From Polytrichum commune (lineage: Eukaryota > Streptophyta > Polytrichopsida > Polytrichales > Polytrichaceae): DNA of 64,000 bases. The notes under the pieces are model-generated. The model was not told the DNA's origin. It saw nothing but the letters and a program-made list of their open reading frames with translations, and ran no database searches. The position numbers were made by a program, and so were the translations under genes. The first letter of the stretch is position 1, and each line of letters starts with the position of its first letter. Location of the stretch: contig OX485804.1 of assembly GCA_950295325.1 (NCBI GenBank), positions 32,486,001 to 32,550,000 of the forward strand, read 5' to 3'. Below are positions 1 to 12,700 of the stretch, piece after piece.

Positions 1-113
1 CTTTGGTGCTGCTGTGTATTTGTAGTGTCGCTCCATCCATCCAGCTGGGAGTGGTGTACTGATCTGGAGAGGTCAATTCTGTGCTGTGTCTTCTTTCGGG
101 GAGGCTCAGGAAA

Positions 114-115
<2 letters not shown>

Positions 116-149
<34 letters not shown>
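116..149. repeat. (TG)n microsatellite
   Basis: An uninterrupted run of about 17 TG dinucleotides. It lies upstream of the GWD leader duplication, probably in the promoter or the first untranslated exon. No coding role is apparent. Confidence 0.95.
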
Positions 150-152
<3 letters not shown>

Positions 153-231
153 GCTGTCGTCCATCTTCGTCTCTGTATCGAGGCAAGCAAACCATGATGC
201 CTTGGAGTCATAGAGCGACAGCTAACATCAG

Positions 232-768
232 AGAACAGTTCCTGTTTGACATGTGGAATGTGATTATCGTGTTATGAACTGCGCATTTCTGATGTTACGC
301 AGTTGTCAGAGGATAATAAAGGGTCTAAGCGCATCTGATTGGAACATTTTTTTTGTAATTGAGAACAATTGAATTCTGACGATTTATTTTATTCCTTCCT
401 TTTTCCTTCTTACACAGCTCTGTCTCCGCAGCCAACTAGGGCATCAGCACTGCGGATGCTGTACATTTAGGGCATAGAGCTTGCGGGAGGATTACACAGA
501 TGCAGAACAGTTTGTGTTTGCCATATGGAATGTGATCATACTCTGTGGACTACGTATATCTGTCGATACGCAGTTGTCGAAGGATAATGAACGTTCTAAG
601 TGCATCTGACTAAATTGAACCATTTGATAACAAGTGAACTCTGATGATTAATGGGATTCCTTCTTACACAGTGATCTCTGTTTTTTCTGCAGCCAACTAG
701 GGCATCAGCACCGTGGATGCTGTACATCTAAGGCATTGAGCTTGCGAGAGAGGATTACACAATGCAGA
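232..768 (+). repeat. Tandem duplication of GWD 5' leader
   Basis: Two diverged copies of a ~265-272 bp unit lie head to tail (about 232-503 and 504-768). Shared landmarks in the same order are AGAACAGTT, TGTGGAATGTGAT or TATGGAATGTGAT, ACGCAGTTGTC, the block CCAACTAGGGCATCAGCAC, and GGATTACACA just before an ATG. The second copy ends in the GWD start codon (762). The first has the equivalent ATG at 500, followed by only 11 codons before TGA (533-535), so it can act only as a short upstream ORF. Both copies contain a pyrimidine-rich stretch ending in GCAG before CCAACTAGG, which looks like a 3' splice site of a leader intron. Confidence 0.8.
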
Positions 769-3700
769 GCCACGGTGTACTCTCGAAGCCTAATTCCGTG
801 AAATGCTTGGCCGCTGCTGGTCTCCAATTATCAGAGAGTGGGCGGCGAGCTAGCCGCTGTTCTCTGGAGTTTCCACTCTGCACATGCTCCGCTTCGACCA
901 CCTCAACTACTACTCTGGGGTTTAAGAGCAGCAGCCTACGCAGCAATTTCGTGCCCAGGAATCCTCAGTGGCGGGCACAGAGCTTGTGCGGGGTGGGGTC
1001 GAGAGTGAAACGAGCCGTGGAGGCCTCCCCGAGAGCAGTTGTCGCCACTGCGACTGATGTGGCAGAGGTGGGTCCCTTCCTACCTCCCTTTCTCGGGGTC
1101 TGTGTCAGAACGTTGATGCTGTCGTCGCAAATCAAACCATTGGAATGGAAGAGTCAAAGTGCATCGATCTCGGAACCATGAGAGATCCGGGGAAGTGAGG
1201 CAAGGGAAGCAGAGAGAGAGAGAGAGAGAGAGAGATGTAGGGAGATAAGGAGAGGAAATTGTGGATGATATCTACAACAAGGGCGCAGGATCATCATGTC
1301 ATAGTTTCACCTGGATGCGTGTGCAATTCACGACCTTTAGTCCACAGCCACAGGATCATAGGCACATGTCAAAATGTATCGATCTCGGAGCCATGTAAGA
1401 TCCGGGGAAGTGAGGGAGGGAGATAAGGATAGACAATTGTAGACGATATCTACAACAATGGCGCAGGGTCAATGATATCAAAGTTTCACAGGGATGCGTG
1501 CGCATTTCACGGCCTTTAGTCCTCTTCTTCTGAGTAGGTCTCATAATCATCAAGTTATCGTAACGAGTGCAGAAGGTTTATACTCATGGCGAGGCTGATA
1601 TCTGTACGTCTCTCACTCCTTTCCAACACTTGAAATTCGTCGACGCACTGGACCTCAAGTGTTAGTTATTGAGGTGCACACATATCTGCTGAAACATATT
1701 CAATATTTAAGGCAGATTTTGAATTGCGTAACAGAGAGATACACAAGGACTTGTGATAGGACCTCACAGAAGCAAGGGTTTCAGGGTTATTACTTTCTTC
1801 AGTTACACATTTTCTCTATACCCGCTACACAATATTAGATAGCACAGTGCGCCTCACTTGACTTCGAGGTTTTCTCACGAATTTGAATTTTAGGGCAGGA
1901 ATTGTGTGGTTTTTTGAATTTCCCAGTGCGGTATAGGACAAGCTTTTGGTGAAATTTCACATGTTTCGTCTTGGAGATGAACACCGGAGCTTGTCTACGT
2001 TGGTCGACTGGTGCATTAGACACAGCCCGTTTGGTGTGGGTGGGAAATCTGGATGATTAATTTAACGAAATCTTATGGAGAAAACTTGGATTGAAATCGT
2101 GAGGTATAGCACTGACTTTGTGTACGTGGTTTGAGCAGGTCACAAAAGAGTTCACACTTGATGATGGCACTAACCTAAAGGTATGTTTTTGATTACTCAT
2201 TTGCATTTTGGTCTTTCGTCATTTACTAATTGTTTGGAGGACCTACATTGTCTGATGCTCACTATGATGGTTTTTAGAACCAACTAAAGGTCAACTCAAG
2301 TTTTTAATGCAGTTTGTAACGTTGCAAGTGAGTAGGTGCATGATCTTGTTGCTGCAGGTTCTGTTGACTTCATGCCATGTAGATTGGGATCTTAATACAA
2401 ACATTGAGCTGTTGCTTGAGAATTTGCACTGATTTGGGAATTAGCTAAACATGTGGGTTTTGGTTATAGAAGTTTTGACTGAGTACTTACCAAGATAAGT
2501 CAAAGTTGATGGGGATGATCAAGTATGGCAACTCTTTGGTAATCTGCTGTGAAGCTGTCTGCTAAATAAGTTGTCATCTCATTCTGTGAAACCCTGTAAA
2601 TCTCAGGTGAAAGCAACTGGAGCAGCAGTTGGCAAACCAGCATCAATACAGTTTGAAGTTTCTAATTGTAATGTTGATTCGTTGCGTTTACACTGGGGTG
2701 CACTGCAACCTGGAAAGAGGTAAGCATGGTCTGTATATTCTTGTCTAGTCCTCTGGACCTTGATGTGGTAGCTTGAGTTATGGAGTGTTGGAGTCAATTA
2801 CACTCATCACTACAGTATATCATCTTAGGTTTACTATCTGTCACACAGGATCTTCTTTTGATTAAGTTCTTTTCTTTCTAAAAGGTTGGGAAGGTGATGT
2901 TGACATTGTATTGTGGCTCTTGTCGAAGAAAAATCCAAGTAGTCATTGGAATCATCCCCTTTCTTCTGTTGGCTTGAAATTCAATGCAGCGCTTGGATTC
3001 TCCCTGCGAAACAGCCTGAGGGAAGCAGTGAAAAGTATGGTGCACTACAATCTCCCTTCAAAAAGGTGAGTTTTTTGGGTGGGAGTATGATTTGCAAAGC
3101 TGAAAGTTTGTCTAATAAGTACTTTCATACATCTCAAAGTTTAGAAGGAGAAATGCTAATCCCATTACCTCCAAGTATGTTGATTATGCCCAAACACATT
3201 GTGCCTCACTTTCTAGTCAGGAACCTTTGACTCAGTTTCTCAGGGTTAATATACTCGCTTCCTCATTTATTCCCTAACTTTGATCCATGAATTGTGGAAA
3301 ACTTGAAGTTATACAATGGGTGCAATATTCAATCCCTGAGTGCAGTGTCCTGGGTGCTTTTTCTTGAAGGGACTATGAAGACTGGGTTTGTGACGAAATC
3401 TGAGATAATTCATTTATTTCTTTTGTCATCTGAGATCGTTATAGACATACCCTGTTCTCTGATTGAGCACCGAATTAGTGTATTCTGCTATTAAATTGGG
3501 CCACTTGATTTTGCAGGAAGGAGATACTGCATCCCTTACTGTGGAGTTCTATGACTTGACCCTCAATGCTGTTGAATTTCTTCTGGTTAATGAACAGAGA
3601 AGCCGTTGGTAAGCTTTATGTCAAGAATATGTTTGACTAGTCCAATGGTCTTGCATTTGAGGTACTGTCGACATGTGCAAATTGTCAGCAACAGTCATTT

Positions 3701-6700
3701 ATCAAGTTCGGTGTATGTAAAGCTCAAAGTATTCCAGCCCTAATTCCGTTTGAAGTGTGGCAATGTATAATGACTTCATGGTAACCTTACTGCAGGTTCA
3801 AGCTGAATGGGGGTAACTTCAGAATTGAACTTCCAGAGTCAAATGTGGATCTTTCAGCGTTTGAGATTCCTGAGGACCTTGTTGGTGTTCAGGCCTACCT
3901 GCGGTGGGAACGAATGGGGAAGCATAACTACTCCCCTGAACAAGAGAAGGTATGCATTGGTGTAAATTCATGTCTCAATTGTCTACCTATGTTTATATGT
4001 TATGATTTTCTGGTCTGTATCTATAAATTGCTCTCAGCAGTGGTGATGTACATTAGAGTGGGAACCTGATTTTGCCTCTTTATTTTTTGAGAAAGTTAGG
4101 ATTCACACTCATAATGTGGGTGCCCACACTTGTGATATTCGACTAGGAAGGTCGAAGGAGAAGGTTTGACAATTTGGGTCTTCTCTTGCTAGGCTGAATA
4201 TGAAGCAGCACGAAGAGAGCTTCAGATGGAGGTTGCCCTAGGAGTTCCTCTTGCTGAATTGAGGGCAAAGTTGCTGGGTGGTAAGGTTGAGGAGAATGGA
4301 AGAAGCATTACAGACAGTGGGAATGGTCACAGCCAAACTGTCCAGGCAGACAGTAGTCACCAGCAGCAGAGAATGGAGAGGATGGACCGAATTAACAGGA
4401 AGAAGTGGGGTACTGATGATCTTTTCAATAGATTCACACCAGGCGCCAAAGGAGAGGCAGGGCCGCCTCCTCCCCCAAGAGAACCCACTCCTTTGCAGAA
4501 AGCTGCATTGAAGTTGGAATCTGCCGAAAATACTGAAGTCATTCAGAAGAAAGTCTTCAAAGTTGGTGGAGATGAGCTTTTGGTAAGAATCAGATGGATT
4601 AGATGCTCTCATTTCTCGGCAAGTGGTCAGATTCATATATCCTTGTGTTCTGGATGGTTTTCTCCCCATAACTTCTTTGTTTTTTTAAATGAAAAGGGAA
4701 ACAAGAAACTCTGTGCAAAGCAAGAGTGCTCTGCGACCAACTATATGTAGATTTAACTGAGTTCAGATTTGCAGGAAGATCCTGAGAGGCACCCTTTGTT
4801 TGAGGCTACATTCAAATTAGATTTGTCTAGAGGAACTTAACAGTTCTGAGGCACGTCTGAGATTATTTGTCTTTTGTATTGTAGGTCCTGGTTACAAACT
4901 CGAGTGGGAAGGTCCGATTGCAGCTTGGTACAAACTTCAAGGAGTCTTTGATCATGCGCTGGGCTGTATCAAAGGAACATGCAAGAGAGTGGGCGGTATA
5001 GTTCTACCACACATCTGCGTTGCAGTTGGCGAGTTATGCTGCATGTTCTGAACATATCTTACGTTATTTCTTCTCTTGTGACTTGTACCTTGGAATCTGT
5101 GTCAGTCTCTCTGGATGAACATTTGAGTATGCTGTTATGAGACCTGAACACTGGATTAAAACTTTAAATCATGGGTCACATTATTACTTATTTTGAGAAC
5201 GGAATGGTTAACTAAGTCATTTTGGAACTTTTATTGGTCCTATTGCGAGCATCCATGTAAGAATGAAGGATGTCTATCCGTATGGAACAAGAAGCATGTA
5301 AAGTAGGCCTAGTTTATTATCATATCTGGTTAAGAAATTGATTTCGTACCAATTCTGATGCTGCGCGGGTGTCTATTTATGCAGTCACCTCCAGAGACTG
5401 TCGTACCCAAAGAATCAACAGTACTGGAGGGTATGGTTGACACCGAATTCAAGCATGGCTTTGCTGGGGATGCTTCTCTTCAGGTTTCCATCTACACATT
5501 TTGCCATCCATAAATTTCTAGCTCCTCGTGACTGTTATGCTTAACAGGTATTTTATTTATATTTTAGATTCTAGTATTATGCATTATTGATATCCCTATT
5601 AACTGTCTGGTGGATATGCTTTCAGGGTATTGAAATTGAACTTGAAGATAACAACTTTATCGGGATTCCCTTTGTGTTGCGGAGTGGGGGTAACTGGTAC
5701 AAGGACAATGGATCTGACTACTACATGCCAGTACGACCAGCTGACAAGAAAGCTGTCAAGGTATTCTCAGTTGACATGACTAAGCAACTCTTTATCACCT
5801 CCTGCTTTTCAACCCAGGTAGAAATGTTGATTTGCATTTGTCATGCTACTTCTCAAATTAAACTTCTGGTTTGTTGCTTAAGCTTCTGTTGTCATTTACG
5901 ACTTGTCATTTTTCTGAACTAGTAAGTTGACTTAAGAACCTTAAGGCTAGGAAATTATTACTTCTTAGTTTCTTCTTTTTGTGCCCCCTCAGGCTCTTGG
6001 AGATGGCAAAGGTACTGCAAAAGCATTCTTGGAGGATATTGCTAGTCAAGAAAGTGAAGCTGAACGTTCGCTCATGCATAGGTGGGTAACTGGGAGAGCA
6101 TCCTCACTCAACTTCACTGCGTTACAGAATGCTTTAGATTTCAAGGCCAGTTATATTGGCCTGATAGGCCAACAAGACATGGAATGGCCGTTCTGTAATG
6201 TACTGGGACAATATGACTTGGTGCGAGGGGAGACCTGTAGGGGTCTCTTTGGTTGATTTATCTTTTGGAATGATTATAGGGTTTGTGCATTTAAGAAAAA
6301 TATTTCTGCTTCTGCAAGGGCTATATATTAGGGGTACTGGTGACTTTCTTGCTTTCTCTTGACAGGTTTGCCTTTCAGTTCGTATTGGATAGGCTGCACT
6401 TCACTTATATGACTCTGATAGTTGTGCCTTGCACATTCTAAATCTCGTTGATGCCCATGTCTTAGTTTTAAGACCCAATATTCTTGAAGGTTTTGATTGT
6501 GCACAAAAAACACCTCACAAATGCACTTCCCATGCACACTCTCTAAAGAAAAGTTGGGGGATGAGAGCTCTGCAAAACTTAGAAAATACTGAGTACAAGA
6601 GGGTGGCAAGATATTAATCTTCTGTTCTCAAAGTCTAGAAGGATCATATTTGAGTTGGTACCTCAACGGATGATTTGCAGCATCAAGTTATTTGGTAATG

Positions 6701-9700
6701 TCCTGTGTGAGGTAAAGTTTGAGCCTTTCTGCAGGGGATGTCATCTATTGTCATATAATTATCGAAATCATGAGACACACTCTTTTCAAAAGCTCAATGA
6801 GCCATATAATGCTGTGGATTTCCACATATGGTATTTTTCAAGTGAACAATCCAAAGATATGTGATTATTCACAAAGAGTTCACTTTGCATTTGATCACAT
6901 ACAATGAAAGGTCAAGTGTGACACATTTGTGCATCCTTAATGTGAGAGCAATGATTGGCCTTCAATATTGGTATGTCTTGGACTAATTCAAGAATCTAAT
7001 ATCCTATGTAGAAATGAGGTTGATCTTGGAACATTCACTGTCTGCCAGGTATAATATTGCTACTGGATTAACTGAAAGGGCTAAGAATGAGGGAGAGCTT
7101 GCCCAAGCTGGAATTCTGGTTTGGCTGCGTTATATGGCTACAAGGCAATTGACATGGAACAAGAACTACAATGTGAAGCCCAGGTTAGTTTTTCCAGGAC
7201 CAGCAATGTTTAGGCATCAATGTACCTTCTTTGTGTTTCTACTTTTGTCTTCAAATGGTAGAAATATTGCAGCACTTTTAAGGCAATTTCTACATACAAG
7301 ACTTTGCAAGTGAGTTTCTTAGTCAAATCGTGAAATAGAACTACTAGACTATGTAAACTAGTAGAACGACAATGGAGAAGGATAGGATGAGGATATGGTT
7401 TAGTTCTGATATAATATTTCCACTCTCTTTGAGTTACTTAATGACACTTTGTTTTTATTGAATGGCAAACAGAGAAATCAGTGCAGCTCAAGATCGTCTT
7501 ACAAACCTGCTCCAACACATGTATGCTGAACAGCCCGAAAATAGAGAAATGATTCGACTCATTATGAGCACTGTAGGTCGTGGAGGTCAGGGGGATGTGG
7601 GCCAACGTATTCGGGATGAGATTCTTGTTGTGCAGGTGGGTTGTTTGACCTTAATCAGAGCAAGAATTCAATGTACAGCACATCAAACAAACCACCTCGA
7701 AATCCTTGTCTGCTTACAAAGTATGCGTTTGTCCTAAAGGTTTTGTCTTTTCAGGAGAATCCTGTTCCCACTAGCTGTGGTAATTGTCAGGACACTCATG
7801 GGTGATGTGATTGAAGTCTATTTCTGCTGTGAATTGCTGTGCAGCGCAAGAATGATTGTGCTGGGGGTATGATGGAAGAATGGCACCAGAAGCTACACAA
7901 TAACACTAGCCCAGATGATGTAGTCATTTGTCAGGTACGTCCATCATGCTATCAGTATAGCCTTACAGGGAACATTCTGTTGTATTACTCATTTGAAGAG
8001 TGCTATGTTTCTTTTGCGCCTTTGTGGAAGGGATTGCCTATTTTCAAAGCTGTATATTGCTGGAAACATTGAAAATAACATTGTTTCAATTGACATACAC
8101 AGGCGCTTCTAGAGCACATCAAGAGTGGCTTCAACATGGATGTTTATTGGAAGACCTTGAATGAAAATGGTGTTACCAAAGAACGAATGCGAAGCTATGA
8201 TCGTCCTATTGTGTCAGAACCCAATTTGAGGGCTGATCAGAAAGATGGGCTTATCCGTGATTTGACAAACTACTTGCGAACCTTGAAGGTGGGTACTATC
8301 ATCCCTATTCCTTCATGTCCAGCTGCAACTTTTTCCAGATCTTAAATCTTTTTGGAAGACCAAATTGAATACTAGTTGACCATGTGCGAAGATTCAAACA
8401 GAATCTGCACAGGTTTAGTGGAACAGGTTGGAGATGTATCCTGTTATCTTCTCAGACTAAGAATCATTAACTGGTTGTGCAATGGCAGGCTGTCCATTCA
8501 GGCGCTGACTTGGAATCAGCCATTCAAGCATGCATGGGCTATACTGCACAGGTTGAACACCAAAGAAAGCTTCTTATTTGGATTTTTCCAGTATCTGGAT
8601 CTTTGAGGTAACAATTAGATTTTCTGTCAGATGAATTGTCTAACTGTCAGTTTTTTGATGTCTCCAGGGAAGTGGTTTCATGGGTGACGTTAAGATTCAT
8701 CCAATCAGTGGGTTGTCATCTGCTCTACCTGTAAGTTACATCTCCACCAATATCTGACCTCCTTGACTGTATCTTCAACGTCTTCACAAACTCATAATTT
8801 GTAGATTAGTCTTTGGAGTAAGAATTGTATGGCGATGGCTACCAATGTCACTTTCAATCTGTGAAATCATGTATTAATATATATTGTAATATGTTCAGCG
8901 CTGCATCACCTTTCAGGTCCATGAGATTACAAGCTATGTGCAGAGATTGACACAGTTGAATTGAAGAAGAATGGACTTGCTATATTCATGCTTGTTTCCA
9001 CATCAAGTTAGTTCACATCTGTGTTCATTTAATTCCTGGGTATTATCGAATTCAGAATGTTGTAGGGTGCCAGTTTTATTAATTGGCGGCCCACAAAATG
9101 GTGTATGGATTTCAGAATCTCCTATCTTATGTGCTCCAACATGTGGAGGACAGGAATGTTCTTCCCCTTTTGGAGGTAATCTACTTCCCTTTTTCATACT
9201 ACAATTATGGTTTCTTATCATGATACTCAAATGCTGATATCAGATATGATCAATATTTATATCCTCTATATGTAACTTATTTTAGTTTGTGTAAGCTTTC
9301 ATGGCTGGAGGAATTTAAAATCAATTTATTGAATATAAGTATAGTCTAGGACGTTTGGATAAGTTGATATATAAGCTGTGTCCATCAACCTGCAAAATAT
9401 GACGGGTGTATCAACATGAGAAACTGCCTTACACCCTGGTTCGAAGTTTTTACTTCGAATCAACAAATCAGTTTAATCTGAGGCTCACATCTGAATTTTT
9501 ATTTTGAGCAATACTCAAATACTCAAATTGGAATTAGTAATACTGACATCAAATAATCTAAGGTCTCAAGGTACATGGATTTGGTTGGACGATGTTTTTT
9601 ATGCGGTCATGTGCAGTATATGCTTGATAGTCCAAATATTGATTCATTGGAATTGAATTCTAAAGGGGTTGCTGGAAGCACGGAGGGAAGTTAGGCCTAC

Positions 9701-12700
9701 TCTCTTAAATACCCATGATCGATTGCGAGACATCATTTTCCTGGACTTGGCTCTGGACTCAACTGTTCGAACAGCTGTTGAGAGGGGTTTGGAGAACTTG
9801 ACCAACGCAGGCCCTTCAGTATATTTCTGTACCCTTTTTCTTTCTATTTTCTTTTATCTAGTTGTAGGTTTTGACCAGGAAAGCCTTACCAGCATCTCTT
9901 ACCAATACTTCTACCCATATAAATTTGTTTACTAGCCAGAGCAAAGATATGGACATGATGTCAATGGTTTCACCGATTCAAGCAACTTGAAATTATTGCT
10001 GTCTGTAGGAGCTGGCGCTGATCATCAGCATGGTGGTGGAGAACCTGGCTCTGTCAAGTAACAACAATGAAGAACTGGTCTACTGCCTGAAGGTATGACA
10101 GACAAGTCTTTTATGGGTTCAACAAAAATAATCACTATGCAAATTGTGAGATATTAGATTTCTATTATGCACGTGCCATGGAAGAGGATACTAGAGGGTG
10201 ATTCAAATTATGGAAGACATTGAAAGTAATGCCCAGCAATTTTTCCTGAGATCATAAGCAGCCTATTGAGCAATCTGAGTGATGGGTTTATCTTTGGTTT
10301 GCAGGACTGGTATCATGTTATTGACATTATCAAGAACAAGAGTGACAACTGGGCCTTGAGAACAAAAGCAGTTCTTGATCGCACTCGATTAGCTTTGCAA
10401 GACAAAGCTGAATACTACCAGAAGATCTTGCAACCTACTGCAGAGTATCTTGGAGCATTGCTTGGTGTTGAAGAGTGGGCTGTAAGATTCTAGCCTCCTC
10501 GTTGATTTTTGCCAGGCAGGCCTTGCTATCTTCAAAGGCAATCTAGAAGTTACCCATTCAGAGTATGTAAGTCTGGAGTGGACTTAAGAAGATTGACGTG
10601 GTTTGACTCTTGAGCCACAACTTAAAGCACTTGTTGGAACCAGACTATTTACATGTAGTATTCACATTTATAATCAGGGTATAATTTCTGTTTCAACCCC
10701 TGTGACATAGTTGGTGTATTTGTTGAAAAGGGACAGCTAGTTCAACTCAGGTACAATTATTCTCACCAAAAGACTTGGATGGTGTAGATAAACATTTTCA
10801 CTGAGGAGATGATACGGTCAGGCTCAGCAGCATCACTTTCTCAGCTGCTCAATAGGCTGGATCCTGTGATCCGGAAAGAAGCACACATGGGCAGGTAAAT
10901 GTTGATCTTGCAAGAGTTAATAGTATGAGTCACGAGTATAAAATCCAGAGTGAACTTTAGTTGCGTCAAATATTTCATTTGTGAGGAACAGTTGTATCTG
11001 GGATATAGAGTATGTGCGACCACTTGGCTTTGTGTCATCAAAGTTTCATTTCAGTTTTCTGGTGGTATTGGTGAAACTATTCAATCGTCTAAAATGTTCA
11101 GATTTGGAATTGGCATCTTGGTCCTTCAGTTGGCAGGTAATCAGCCCAGTGGATGTGAAGGGCTTCATAGAGGTGATCGATGCACTGGAGCATGTACAAG
11201 ATAAGGTCTATGAGAGACCCACGATTTTGGTTTCGGGTCGGGTAAAGGGTGAAGAGGAGATTCCCGATGGTGCTGTGGCAGTCTTGACGCCTGACATGCC
11301 TGATGTCCTCTCCCATGTCTCTGTGCGGGCCAGGAATGGCAAGGTGTAAAAAACATCATCCTTATGCTTCAAGATAACATTTTGCAGATCACTTACTATT
11401 CTTGGGACATCCTATTGAAGGAGGAAGCACTTGATGTGGTGTTCTAACGTCTTTTTGTAGTATTACAGGTTTTTCTTGGACTTGTAACAAACTAGACCAG
11501 GCAGCCTTGCAGGGTTCCTTGCGTAAGCATTGTCTTTTGCATCCCCTCCTCTATCTGAACTGTTTCTAACATTGTTCTATGCTGCAGATTTGCTTTGCTA
11601 CGTGCTTTGATCCAGAAGTCCTTGCTGATCTTCGGAAAAAGGATAAGAAAGCTTTATCTATCCAGATCACAGCAAATGCAGATTTATCATATAAGTGAGT
11701 TTGTTTAACAACACATCAGATGTAACATTTCTGTGAGTTTCTTTTTGCAGCAGACATACAAATCTATTTATTTGTTGAAATCTTGGATGAGAAGGAATAG
11801 TGAAGAGTTTAGTATGGTGATCAGTTGACTTACTGTAATTGTTTTGTGGTTCTCTCAGTGAAATTGGGACCTCGGAGGTAGAAAGTGCAATTGCAACAGA
11901 TGAGGATAAGACACCACCTCCAGGAATTACATTGAAAAAGAAGAAATTTGTTGGGAAGTATGCCATATCAGCAGATGAATTTACACCAGATCTGGTATAG
12001 ACATCTCACGTTTTGGTAGTTGCTATGATTTTATCCAGCCTCTTGTATAGTAGCACGCAAAACTACTGTCCTGATCACCTGTCCTTTCTGCCACATTTAA
12101 TACCTAGTAGGAATTACCTAGGTTTGGAGTTTGGCATCCACCTGTTGTAGTGCAGATATGTATTAATTCACATGTTGAGATAAGGTTTTGCTACAGATTT
12201 TCTGCTTATATTCTAGGCTTCTAACTCATCATGAAGAAACATGAGTTCCAGACACTTCATACCGGATTTGTGTCCTCATATTTCAGGTGGGAGCCAAGTC
12301 TCGAAATATTGCGAATCTGAGGGGGAAGTTGCCATCATGGATCCATCTTCCAACTTCTGCTGCTTTGCCATTTGGAGTGTTTGAGAAGGTGCTCGCAGAG
12401 AGCATCAACAAGGTAAATAATCATATATATGCTTTAGAATCTTTGGTTAGTCTATATAATCCCATGGCTATATACTTTATGTATGCAGATGTGATTTTGG
12501 AGAGATTTTGTTCCGTCTTACTATCAGAGCAGTTTGCTCATTGTTTTTGTTGGCATTTGATAACAGGGTGTAGCCACTGAGATTGCAACTCTTAGTAAGC
12601 AGCTGGCTGCCGGTGATTTCAGCAAATTAAAGGATGCTCGCAAGGCTGTGTTGGGGCTGAAAGCACCTAAAGCGCTGGTAAGTTCTTCATACTCCCTCTT

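Noticed and set aside
4238-4669. 143-codon minus-strand ORF opposite GWD exon 7
   Set aside because: It is antisense to a confirmed exon, has no family resemblance, and runs beyond the exon boundary.
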